Shown here piece by piece: positions 16,478 through 22,866 of a stretch of DNA of 26,026 nt. Within the stretch, counting starts at the first letter, position 1, and each line of letters starts with the position of its first letter. The position numbers and the translations under genes are program-made. Origin of the DNA: an uncultured Oscillospiraceae bacterium (GTDB taxonomy: Bacteria > Bacillota > Clostridia > Oscillospirales > Oscillospiraceae); NCBI GenBank assembly GCA_947627085.1, contig CANQUO010000005.1, forward strand, positions 1 to 26,026, read 5' to 3'. The notes below the pieces were generated by a model. It had not been told where the DNA came from. It saw only the letters and a list, made by a program, of their open reading frames with translations, and made no database searches.

Positions 16478-17305
16478 TTACTTCTTCGGCAGATACTCCC
16501 CCGGGTCCACGTTCTCGCCGTTGACCGCAAGCTCAAAGTGCAGGTGCGCGTCGTCCCCGGTCTCATATAGGGCCGTGGCTCCAACTGAGCCGATGACCGC
16601 GCCCATGGCGACGCTGTCGCCCTCCTTCACCGTGGGCGTACCGGCGAGGTTGGCGTAGGTGGTGGTCACCCCCGCGCCGTGGTCGATAGTGACCGTGGTG
16701 CCCATGTCGTCGGTGTTCTCCACCCTCGTCACCGTCCCGGCGGCGGCGCTCAGGACCTTCGTGCCCAGCTTCGCCGACAGGTCAACGCCGTTGTGCACAC
16801 GCCAGTCGCCCATGGTCTCGCTGTATATAAGGGCGTCCGGCGAGTAGTCCACCGCCACCTTACCGCTGAGGGGCCAGATGAAGCTCACGTCCTCGATCTT
16901 TGTGACCGTCTTGCCGTCGGTCTTGCTGTCCGTCTTGTTATCGGTCTCGCTGTCTGTCTTGCCGTCGGTCTGCCCCTTATCCTTGTCCACCACAAGGGTA
17001 TTGTCCGTCTTTGGCTCATTGGGCGTCTGGGTCAGCTTCCCCTGATTTGGCGCGGGCACCGAGTGCTCCGGCTGGCTCTCGCTCACCGGCGAGGTCGGCT
17101 TCACCGTGGGCGCCGTCCCGTCAATATTCCCCATGGCATCCAGATAGTCCCCGGCGTCGTCGGGCATCATGGGCGAGTACTTGGAAAACAGCAGTAACCA
17201 CGCCGAGACGCCAATGACGGCGACGCACACGAAAAGGACTATGTAGAAGCCCTTTCCGCCCAGAAACTCCTCGGCCCTCTGGCCGAAGCTCTTCTTCTGT
17301 CGCAT
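16478..17305 (-). CDS. spoIIQ: SpoIIQ-like membrane-anchored LytM/M23 peptidase-family protein
   Basis: A 275-residue protein. It has one membrane segment (about residues 19-40, FYIVLFVCVAVIGVSAWLLLF), a linker with TDGK/TDSK/TDNK tetrapeptides (about 118-140), and a C-terminal M23 domain. Zinc-ligand motifs are present: VHNGVDLSA (HxxxD) and DAHLHFEL (HxH). The segment YSPDALIYSETMGDWRVHNG resembles SpoIIQ of clostridia more than generic LytM enzymes, and the size fits. SpoIIQ is the forespore partner of SpoIIIAH across the engulfment septum; unlike the Bacillus protein, the motifs here suggest an intact zinc site. The ATG at 17303-17305 has GGAGG 6 bases upstream; a frame reaching 17569 would swallow the promoter and repeat. 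A sigma-F-type promoter precedes it. A different M23 endopeptidase remains possible. Confidence 0.75.
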   Translation of the reverse strand: MRQKKSFGQRAEEFLGGKGFYIVLFVCVAVIGVSAWLLLFSKYSPMMPDDAGDYLDAMGNIDGTAPTVKPTSPVSESQPEHSVPAPNQGKLTQTPNEPKTDNTLVVDKDKGQTDGKTDSETDNKTDSKTDGKTVTKIEDVSFIWPLSGKVAVDYSPDALIYSETMGDWRVHNGVDLSAKLGTKVLSAAAGTVTRVENTDDMGTTVTIDHGAGVTTTYANLAGTPTVKEGDSVAMGAVIGSVGATALYETGDDAHLHFELAVNGENVDPGEYLPKK

Positions 17306-17361
17306 TTCAAACCTCCGTTTTTTGTGCCGCGGTTCCCCCGCGAAATTTGCCTTAACGCTCC

Positions 17362-17391
17362 TATTCTGTCCCCGGCGCATGGGAAATATAC
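17362..17391 (-). promoter_or_regulatory. Sigma-F-type forespore promoter of the SpoIIQ-like gene
   Basis: Minus strand: GTATA (17387-17391), 15-base spacer, GGACAGAATA (17362-17371). This fits every position of the GYATA-N15-GGNNANAHTR consensus described for Bacillus sigma-F. Predicted leader is about 50 bases to the ATG at 17305. I see no competing sigma-A promoter. Confidence 0.7.
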
Positions 17392-17442
17392 ACAGAAGAG
17401 AAATTTTTTTAAATCCCCCAGGTAAGCGTGACCCCCAATTCA

Positions 17443-17774
17443 ATATTTTTCCGACGGCATGTACGCCGGAAAAAATCCCTTTCGTTTTGCGCAGTGTGAC
17501 ATGGGGTCCCCGGCGGGCTGTTGCCCGCTGGGGAGAGGACTGCGCCCGCAGGCGCGTTTCGGAGCGCAACCGCCCCGGAGGGGCGGCTCTTAGCGCGGAG
17601 ATGAGCGATGCCCGCGCCTGAGCCCGACTGCAGGGAGGGCGAGGTAAAGCGGCATCAGCGACGACGGGGCCATGCGCGGAGCAAAACGGCAGAAAAAATT
17701 TCCGGAATTCTAATTCCGGAAATTTTTTCTATCGTTCCCCTTGTCGAAAAAGGCCGTCAGGCCTTTTTCGACAG
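17443..17774. repeat. Composite multi-hairpin intergenic element, copy B (inverted relative to copy A)
   Basis: Order is module I (17443-17476, arms around GCATGTA, one A-C mismatch in the stem), an enlarged centre (17477-17690), module III (17691-17730, a perfect 19-bp palindrome AGAAAAAATTTCCGGAATT with its complement) and module IV (17742-17773, TGTCGAAAAAGGCC, GTCA, complement). The centre holds further hairpins, for example CCCC..GCGGGC/GCCCGC..GGGG at 17508-17533 and CCGCCCC/GGGGCGG at 17570-17586. The bases at 17638-17650 recur near 1394-1406. This fills nearly the whole 475-base gap between spoIIQ-like and argS; module IV could terminate argS. No coding region is evident. Confidence 0.82.
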
Positions 17775-17780
17775 CCTCTT

Positions 17781-19526
17781 TTACATTTTTTCAGGGGCGG
17801 TGACGCCGAGAAGGGTGAGGCAGTTTTCTATGACGGCCCTGACCGTGGCGGCGAGCTTCAGGCGCGCGTCCAGGAGCTCCGGCTCCGCGCCCTTTACGCG
17901 GCAGGCGTTATAAAAGCGGTGGAACCGGGCGGCAAGCTCCGTGACGTAGCGGTTTATCCTTGAGGGGTCTAAGTCCCGGGCCGCCAGCTTTACCTCCTCC
18001 GGGAGGGCGGAGAGCTCCTTTATAAGGGCGATCTCCGTCTCGTCGGTGAGGAGCTCGGGCTTTATGTCTTTCATATCCCGGACCGCGTGTCCCTCGGAGG
18101 CCAGCATGTTTATAAGTGTGCAGATGCGGGCGTGGGCATACTGGACATAGTATACCGGGTTTTCGCTGTCCTGCCTTACGGCCAGGTCCAAATCGAAGTC
18201 TAAGGGGCTCGTGGCGGCGCGGTTATTGAAATAATACCTTGCGGCATCCACGCTTATCTCGTCAAGAAGGTCGTTTAGGGCTATGGCCTTTCCTGTCCTT
18301 TTTGACATGCGCACGGGCTGGCCGTCCTGCAATAGGTTCACAAGCTGCATGAGCACGATGATTATGCGCTTCGAGCCCTCAAGCCCCAGTCCGTCCACGG
18401 CGGCCTGAAGCCGGGCCACGTGGCCGTGGTGGTCGGCGCCCCAGACGTTTATCACCTTTGAAAAGCCGCGCTCCTCCAGCTTATTGCGGTGGTAGGCGAT
18501 ATCCGCGGCGAAGTAGGTGTAAAAGCCGTTGGCGCGGCGCAATACATCGTCCTTCAGGTCGAGCTTTTCCGCCTCCTCGGGGGTCTTGCCCTCGGAGATA
18601 TATTTTTTCCGGAGAAGGTCGGCGGTCCTGAGCCACAGCGCCCCCTCCTTTTCGTAGGTCCAGCCGTTTTTGGCAAGCTTTTCCACGGTGTCGGCCACAA
18701 AGCCGGACTCATGGAGGCTCGACTCAAAAAACCACTGGTCATACTCGATACCGTATTTGCGAAGGTCGGCTTTCATCTTGGGGATGTTCCGCTCAAGGCC
18801 GTATTTGGCCATCTCCTCCTGCCAGCTCTCCTCGCTCCTCCCCTGCGGAAAATCGGGGTTTTCGGCCAAAAAGCCACGGGCCAGCTCCCGTATGTCCTCG
18901 CCGTGGTAGCCGTCCTCGGGAAATTCGTAGTTGTCCTCGCCCATTTTCTCCTGCATTGCCCGGGCGTAGATGGACACGGCGAACTTGTGGACCTGGTTGC
19001 CCGCGTCGTTTACGTAGAACTCCTTCCAAACGTCGTACCCGGCAGCCCGGAGCACGTTTGCCAGCGTATCGCCCAGCACCCCGCCCCGGGCGTTGCCCAT
19101 GTGCATGGGGCCCGTGGGGTTTGCGGACACGAACTCCACCATGACCTTCTCACCGCCACCGGCGCTGGACTCGCCGTAGCTTCTCCCCTCGGCCTCGATG
19201 GTCCTGAGTACGTCGCCGTACCAGCGGCTCCCCAGACGGAAGTTTATAAATCCCGCCCCGGCGATCTCCACCTTCTCAAAAAAGCTACCGGTGAGGTCCA
19301 ACTCCGCAACTAATGCCTCGGCTATCTTCCGGGGGGCCATGCGCATACTTCTTGCCGCCGCCAGGGCCGAGGAGCTGGCGTAATCGCCGTAGGAGGTGTC
19401 CTTGGGTATCTCCACGGTGCCGCCAAGGGCACAGCCGGCGGGGAGGGTCCCCTTCTCCACGGCGCTTTCATACGCGTTATTCAAAAGCTTTTCAATGCTG
19501 AGCTTCGCTTCATCAATAAGGTTCAT
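17781..19526 (-). CDS. argS: Arginyl-tRNA synthetase
   Basis: Charges tRNA-Arg in the cytoplasm. The 581-residue chain has the ArgS-specific N-terminal domain (GDYASSSALAAARSMRMAPR), then VEFVSANPTGPMHMGNARGG (HIGH motif as HMGN), KEFYVNDAGNQ and WGADHHGHVARLQA. The KMSKS loop is seen as PVRMSKRTGKAIAL, followed by the C-terminal DALR anticodon-binding domain (YVQYAHARICTL, LLDARLKLAATVRAVIENCL). Length and motifs are standard. It begins 12 bases after the DUF1934 gene, in the ywiB-argS order of Bacillus. The end is followed within 10 bases by the hairpin of repeat copy B. Confidence 0.97.
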   Translation of the reverse strand: MNLIDEAKLSIEKLLNNAYESAVEKGTLPAGCALGGTVEIPKDTSYGDYASSSALAAARSMRMAPRKIAEALVAELDLTGSFFEKVEIAGAGFINFRLGSRWYGDVLRTIEAEGRSYGESSAGGGEKVMVEFVSANPTGPMHMGNARGGVLGDTLANVLRAAGYDVWKEFYVNDAGNQVHKFAVSIYARAMQEKMGEDNYEFPEDGYHGEDIRELARGFLAENPDFPQGRSEESWQEEMAKYGLERNIPKMKADLRKYGIEYDQWFFESSLHESGFVADTVEKLAKNGWTYEKEGALWLRTADLLRKKYISEGKTPEEAEKLDLKDDVLRRANGFYTYFAADIAYHRNKLEERGFSKVINVWGADHHGHVARLQAAVDGLGLEGSKRIIIVLMQLVNLLQDGQPVRMSKRTGKAIALNDLLDEISVDAARYYFNNRAATSPLDFDLDLAVRQDSENPVYYVQYAHARICTLINMLASEGHAVRDMKDIKPELLTDETEIALIKELSALPEEVKLAARDLDPSRINRYVTELAARFHRFYNACRVKGAEPELLDARLKLAATVRAVIENCLTLLGVTAPEKM

Positions 19527-19538
19527 ATTTTCCCTCTC

Positions 19539-19976
19539 TCACGCTTTTATATTTATCTCCACCTTGTTCTTCGTGGTCATGGTGCTGTCCAGGTCCAGAA
19601 GATAGCGGACCTCCAGCCGGCCTCCGGCGGGGGTAAGCTCGTTTTTTATGCTCTGGGTGGCAAGGCCCATGGTGAAAAATCCGTAGGGCGTCTCGTAATT
19701 TACGTAGTTTTTCCGCCCCTCCTCGAAGGCCATGTGCATGTTGAAGGTGCCGCTGCGTGTTATGAGCACCCCCTCCGGGTCCACGGTGACCTTGGTCTTG
19801 GTGCCCTTCATGCCCGTAAGCTCCGTCTCCATATACTCAAAGGCCGCCCGCCGGTCGTCAAAGGTGTACTTCCCGCCGGTCACGAGCTCGATGTCCTCCC
19901 CGTCCTCGTCAGTGCCCATCAGGCCCTTTATTGAAATGGTCACGTCCCTCGTATCACCCTTAAATTCGTCCTTCAC
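19539..19976 (-). CDS. DUF1934 (YwiB-like) beta-barrel protein
   Basis: A protein of about 145 residues with the DUF1934/YwiB pattern: DVTISIKGLMG, ELVTGGKYTFDDRRAAFEYMETELTG-type start, then TKVTVDPEGVLITRSG, MHMAFEEGRKNYVNYETPYG and FFTMGLATQSI. Small calycin-like beta barrels of this family have no settled function. I chose the GTG at 19974-19976 because GGGGAGG lies 7 bases upstream. The ATG at 19980-19982 is only one base from that site, and a TTG at 20003 would start upstream of it. It is translated just before argS under the promoter at 20032-20060. Confidence 0.88.
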   Translation of the reverse strand: MKDEFKGDTRDVTISIKGLMGTDEDGEDIELVTGGKYTFDDRRAAFEYMETELTGMKGTKTKVTVDPEGVLITRSGTFNMHMAFEEGRKNYVNYETPYGFFTMGLATQSIKNELTPAGGRLEVRYLLDLDSTMTTKNKVEINIKA

Positions 19977-20031
19977 AGCCATACCTCCCCTGAATATCCC
20001 CAAAACTCATTCCCAATTCATTCGCGGGTCT

Positions 20032-20060
20032 ATAATAACATATCAGTTACGAAATGTCAC
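20032..20060 (-). promoter_or_regulatory. Sigma-A promoter of DUF1934-argS
   Basis: Minus strand: GTGACA (20055-20060), 17-base spacer, TATTAT (20032-20037) with TGT directly before it (extended -10). The start of transcription would be about 50 bases upstream of the GTG start. Confidence 0.68.
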
Positions 20061-20190
20061 TAAGATTTTAAAATAATCCTCGGCTTTGGTATTTCATAGT
20101 GTGGGATTTGCGCTTTTTCGCCTTTTTTCGTCGTTTTTCCCCAGATATTGCCCATCTCATGTTCCGCCGCCGCTAAATCACTGTCCTTAT

Positions 20191-20339
20191 ATAAAGGAAA
20201 GAGGGCCGCTATTCAAGCGACCCTCTCAGTTGGACTTTGGCAGGCGTACCAATCTCCTGCATCTCTCGGGTCACCCCTGTCATGCCATCGGCGTGTGGTC
20301 GGTACGAAGTCTACCACCTCAAAGTCCTACCTTATCCTA
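20191..20339 (-). ncRNA. Unassigned structured small RNA with its own promoter and terminator
   Basis: A gene-free stretch with strong RNA signals on the minus strand. An outer helix pairs GGACUUUG (20320-20327) with CAAAGUCC (20232-20239). Inside, CGUACC (20301-20306) pairs with GGUACG (20245-20250), and those first bases sit in the loop of a second hairpin, ACCAC/GUGGU (20295-20299 with 20313-20317), so a pseudoknot or switch is possible. Smaller stems are GGG/CCC (20268-20276) and GCAU/AUGC. The RNA ends in GAGGGUCGCU, a UGAAU loop and AGCGGCCCUC (20201-20225) followed by UUUCCUUUAU. A near-consensus promoter lies directly upstream. I compared it from memory with 6S, SRP, tmRNA, RNase P and common riboswitches and saw no match. 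A 34-codon frame inside lacks a credible start. Confidence 0.55.
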
Positions 20340-20344
20340 CACTT

Positions 20345-20373
20345 ATTATAGCATTATTATTCTTTTTTGTAAA
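20345..20373 (-). promoter_or_regulatory. Near-consensus promoter of the small RNA, overlapping the nuclease stop
   Basis: Minus strand: TTTACA (20368-20373), 17-base spacer, TATAAT (20345-20350). The -35 lies inside the last codons of the upstream nuclease-fold gene and the -10 just beyond its stop. Predicted start near 20338-20339. Confidence 0.72.
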
Positions 20374-20734
20374 GAACAACTTTATTGTTGATCAGCCGGT
20401 TCCATTCCTTTTCACGGATTTTCAAAAATGTCAGGATTGAGTTCTTAAACTCTTTATTATCTGCCGGAGTAACAAGTCGTAAAGATAATCGGAATTTCTC
20501 ACCGTATTCATTAAACTCTTTTAGCACCATCGCTGTGTATGGCCGTTTGTCCTCAATAATATAGTCAGGTTCAGAAACAATTTGCGGAAGATATGAACGG
20601 AATCTATCGTAGTCGCCCGGATGCCTCTCCCTGATATGCTCTATCCGCTCATCAGTGATTATCACCTCGTCAGTTGTGATGTCCGGCGTTACGCATTTGT
20701 ACTTTTCAATGTCGATCTTTCCGATAATCGTCAA
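20357..20734 (-). CDS. PBECR-type (barnase/EndoU/ColicinE5/RelE-like) nuclease-fold protein
   Basis: A protein of about 125 residues with the short-domain pattern VIITDERIEHIRERHPGDYD, then VSEPDYIIEDKRPYTAMVL, FRLSLRLVTPADNKEFKNS and ILTFLKIREKEW. The ITDER..HIxxRHP opening and the terminal ITF-type strand fit the PBECR nuclease-like families, known from phage and polymorphic-toxin contexts and also found alone. I suggest TTG at 20732-20734 as the start because GGGGGAG lies about 6 bases upstream. GTG at 20758 is in frame but lacks a ribosome site. Base composition is clearly more AT-rich than the flanking genes, suggesting transfer. It has its own promoter and no obvious partner protein, but a structured RNA follows. 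Nuclease activity is not shown by sequence alone. Confidence 0.7.
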   Translation of the reverse strand: MTIIGKIDIEKYKCVTPDITTDEVIITDERIEHIRERHPGDYDRFRSYLPQIVSEPDYIIEDKRPYTAMVLKEFNEYGEKFRLSLRLVTPADNKEFKNSILTFLKIREKEWNRLINNKVVLYKKE

Positions 20735-20768
20735 AGCCGCTCCCCCATCGTCTGTCACTTTTTATTTT

Positions 20769-20796
20769 ATTATAGCAGATTTTTGGGGAATATCAA
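20769..20796 (-). promoter_or_regulatory. Near-consensus promoter of the PBECR-type gene
   Basis: Minus strand: TTGATA (20791-20796), 16-base spacer, TATAAT (20769-20774). The leader to the TTG start is about 30 bases. It makes the gene an independent unit, divergent from the gene at 20972. Confidence 0.72.
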
Positions 20797-20901
20797 CGTT
20801 TTCGCCGTCCTCCGCGCTCCTTTACCCCCGGCAAACGGGAGATTATTTTCCCGCGTTTCTCGTACTACTCGAATTTCGCGGTTATTTAATTGGATTTTCA
20901 G

Positions 20902-20930
20902 TGGAATTTAAGAAAATATAGTGATATAAT
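20902..20930 (+). promoter_or_regulatory. Extended -10 promoter of the 20972-22828 unit
   Basis: TGGAAT (20902-20907), 17-base spacer, and TATAAT (20925-20930) preceded by TGA, an extended -10 that offsets the weak -35. The surrounding DNA is AT-rich. Confidence 0.68.
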
Positions 20931-20971
20931 AATAGGATGTTATACGAGTTCAGGTATAAGGCGGGGGAAGT

Positions 20972-21385
20972 ATGATACATTTTGACCTTTCAAACAGGGA
21001 ATTTAGAAGGCTTTTGGACCTTGTGTACATCGGCAACTGGGTACTTAATTCCACGAGGGGCGACGACAGGATACCCGACTACGACGAGGTGGAGAGCGCG
21101 GTCTTTGCCCAGTGCCTTCAGGAGCGGGGAATGGAGGAGCTCTACGCCATTGACGGCGGCACGGTGGTGCCATCCACGGCCTTTGAGGAGGGCGGCATAC
21201 ACGAGGCCATCATGGACTACGAGGACGCGGTCTTTTTCGACATACTGGCCGAGGAGCTGGCCCGCCGGGACATGGACTTCTCCCCGGTGACGGAGGCAAA
21301 CTACAAGGAGCTCACCGAACGCATGGAGGAGTACCTTGACGAGTTCGACGAAAACGGCGTGGACAATCTGATACTTGACAAATAG
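20972..21385 (+). CDS. Acidic hypothetical protein, family not recognised
   Basis: A 137-residue soluble protein very rich in Asp and Glu, without signal peptide or membrane segment. It begins MIHFDLSNREFRRLLDLVYI and ends FDENGVDNLILDK. It looks mostly helical: DYDEVESAVFAQCLQERGME, GGIHEAIMDYEDAVFFDILA and TERMEEYLDEFDENG. No catalytic motif is evident. ATG at 20972 has GGGGGAAG just upstream and follows a good promoter. Codon use and GC match the core genes, so it is a real gene rather than a shadow. It lies 54 bases before the XpaC-like gene and is probably cotranscribed with it; that is the only hint of function. Confidence 0.82.
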   Translation: MIHFDLSNREFRRLLDLVYIGNWVLNSTRGDDRIPDYDEVESAVFAQCLQERGMEELYAIDGGTVVPSTAFEEGGIHEAIMDYEDAVFFDILAEELARRDMDFSPVTEANYKELTERMEEYLDEFDENGVDNLILDK

Positions 21386-21439
21386 GGCCACATGCAATAA
21401 TGTATGTATATGTAAAAGCGCGGCAAGGGAGGCGAGTAA

Positions 21440-22828
21440 ATGTCCGGTAAGAAGAAAAACAGTTTTCCCTGGTGGATATTCATAATAGGTATGATAGTTT
21501 TGCCTAATTTCTGGCCTTTACTGCCGTTCGGCATAGGCATAATTTTTGCCGTCCGGTACGCCGCAAGATCCGGTAAAAGCAAGAGCGACAAGAACATATC
21601 CTCCGACTACCGTCAGGCCGCGCGCATGGACAAGTACCTGATCATGACCGACGGGCGGAACGTGGAGTCCATAGAGTATCTGGCCTCGGCCCTGGGCGTC
21701 AGCTTCGAAACGGCCCTCCGGGACCTTCAGAAGATGGTGGCCGAGGGGCGCTTCGGGCCCGACGCATATATAAACTACGTGGACCGCACGGTGGTCATAA
21801 GGCCGGCGGCGAAAAGGCCGGCGCCCCAGGTCAAAAACCGCCCCGCCGGCGGGGCCCAGGGGTCAAATATGGTCTCCCGGGCCGCCGAGAGCGACGCCAG
21901 AAAGAAGGCGGATATCCCAAAGGGTACCGCGACCGCGAACACCACCGCAAGCTCTGACGGGAAGCTCAGGACCTGGCTTCTTATCGCGGGTATCGTCCTT
22001 ATCGGGGTCGGTATCCTGCGGCTTTCCCTCAGTGGCGACAGCTTATTCGGGCTGGTGTCCGGCGTGCTGACGGCCATGGGAGGCGTCGGTATCTTCGGCT
22101 ACCGTGGGTATCTTAAAAAGCGGGAGAACCGCTTTAAGCTATATGAGGCCGCCTGCACGGGTAGGGACTGCGTGCCCGTTGAGGAGCTGGCCAAAAAAGC
22201 CGGCGTGTCCCAGAAAAAGTGCCGCGGGGACCTGGAGGCAATGATCGAAAAGGGGCTTTTGACAAAGACCGCCTACATCGACCAGGGCGACGGGGTGCTG
22301 GTGCTGAAGCCCGGCGCGGCCCCCAAGGCGGAGGCCGATCCCGCTCCCCCCGCCGACGACGAGGACCGGTACAAGTCCATACTTCGCCAGATACGCAAGC
22401 TCAACGACGACATACCCGACGAGGGCGTGTCGCGGCGCATAGACGAGATGGAGGACCTGACAAGCCGGATATTCAAGGCCGTCCAGGAAAAGCCTGAGAA
22501 GGAGCCCCAGATAAAGTCCTTCATGAGCTACTACCTGCCCACCACCTTAAAGCTCCTCCGGTCCTACGCGGAGTTCGAGCGGTCCGGGGCGGACGGGGAC
22601 AACATACGCTCCACCAAGGCGGAGATAGAGCGGATACTTGATACCCTGGTGGACGGGTTCAAAAAACAGCTCGACAAGCTCTACGAGTCCGAGGCCATGG
22701 ACATATCCTCCGACATTGACGTTCTGGAGAACATGCTCCGCCGCGACGGCCTTACCGGCGACGGGAGCGCCTTCCAGGTCCAGGCCGCCCAATCAGCTCA
22801 GGCCGCTCAGGCGAAGGAGAAGAAGTAA
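21440..22828 (+). CDS. Membrane protein with two winged-helix-like segments and an XpaC-like C-terminal domain
   Basis: A 462-residue protein with membrane segments at about residues 10-40 (WWIFIIGMIVLPNFWPLLPF) and a helical pair at about 182-225 (LRTWLLIAGIVLIGVGILRL). After each comes a similar winged-helix-like stretch: VESIEYLASALGVSFETALR with YVDRTVVIRP, and VPVEELAKKAGVSQKKCRGD with YIDQGDGVLVLKP. The C-terminal part (about 325-445; RYKSILRQIRKLNDDIP and SFMSYYLPTTLKLLRSYAEF) matches the XpaC/5-bromo-4-chloroindolyl phosphate hydrolysis family, whose function is poorly known and which often neighbours TelA-type proteins. No telA gene is in this window. It ends with a Gln/Ala-rich tail. 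A GGGAGG site precedes the ATG. Confidence 0.8.
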   Translation: MSGKKKNSFPWWIFIIGMIVLPNFWPLLPFGIGIIFAVRYAARSGKSKSDKNISSDYRQAARMDKYLIMTDGRNVESIEYLASALGVSFETALRDLQKMVAEGRFGPDAYINYVDRTVVIRPAAKRPAPQVKNRPAGGAQGSNMVSRAAESDARKKADIPKGTATANTTASSDGKLRTWLLIAGIVLIGVGILRLSLSGDSLFGLVSGVLTAMGGVGIFGYRGYLKKRENRFKLYEAACTGRDCVPVEELAKKAGVSQKKCRGDLEAMIEKGLLTKTAYIDQGDGVLVLKPGAAPKAEADPAPPADDEDRYKSILRQIRKLNDDIPDEGVSRRIDEMEDLTSRIFKAVQEKPEKEPQIKSFMSYYLPTTLKLLRSYAEFERSGADGDNIRSTKAEIERILDTLVDGFKKQLDKLYESEAMDISSDIDVLENMLRRDGLTGDGSAFQVQAAQSAQAAQAKEKK

Positions 22829-22835
22829 ACGAAAT

Positions 22836-22866
22836 AAAGGCTGGCGGAAATCCCGTCAGCCTTTTT
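22836..22866. terminator. Bidirectional terminator between convergent genes
   Basis: AAAGGCTGGCGG and CCGTCAGCCTTT (one G-T pair) followed by TTTTT on the plus strand, with an A-run on the other side. It ends the XpaC-like gene and also contains the stop codon of the HAD gene, so the two transcripts share it. Confidence 0.85.

Noticed and set aside
16900..16990. 12-base periodic repeats that could suggest a CRISPR or minisatellite
   Set aside because: They encode the TDxK linker of the SpoIIQ-like protein in frame; there are no spacers.
17306..17569. Upstream extension of the SpoIIQ-like frame (88 more codons)
   Set aside because: It would cross the sigma-F-type promoter and module I of the repeat, and its sequence is Arg-rich without domain similarity.
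17477..17690. Centre of repeat copy B as a separate ncRNA gene
   Set aside because: It has several GC-rich hairpins but no promoter I can see, and it lies within a repeat element. Too little to call an RNA.
20213..20317. A 34-codon frame in the small RNA (GTG start, VVDFVPTTRRWHDRG...)
   Set aside because: The composition looks protein-like, but no proper ribosome site exists and the pairing elements cover the same bases. It is kept as the main alternative to the ncRNA call.
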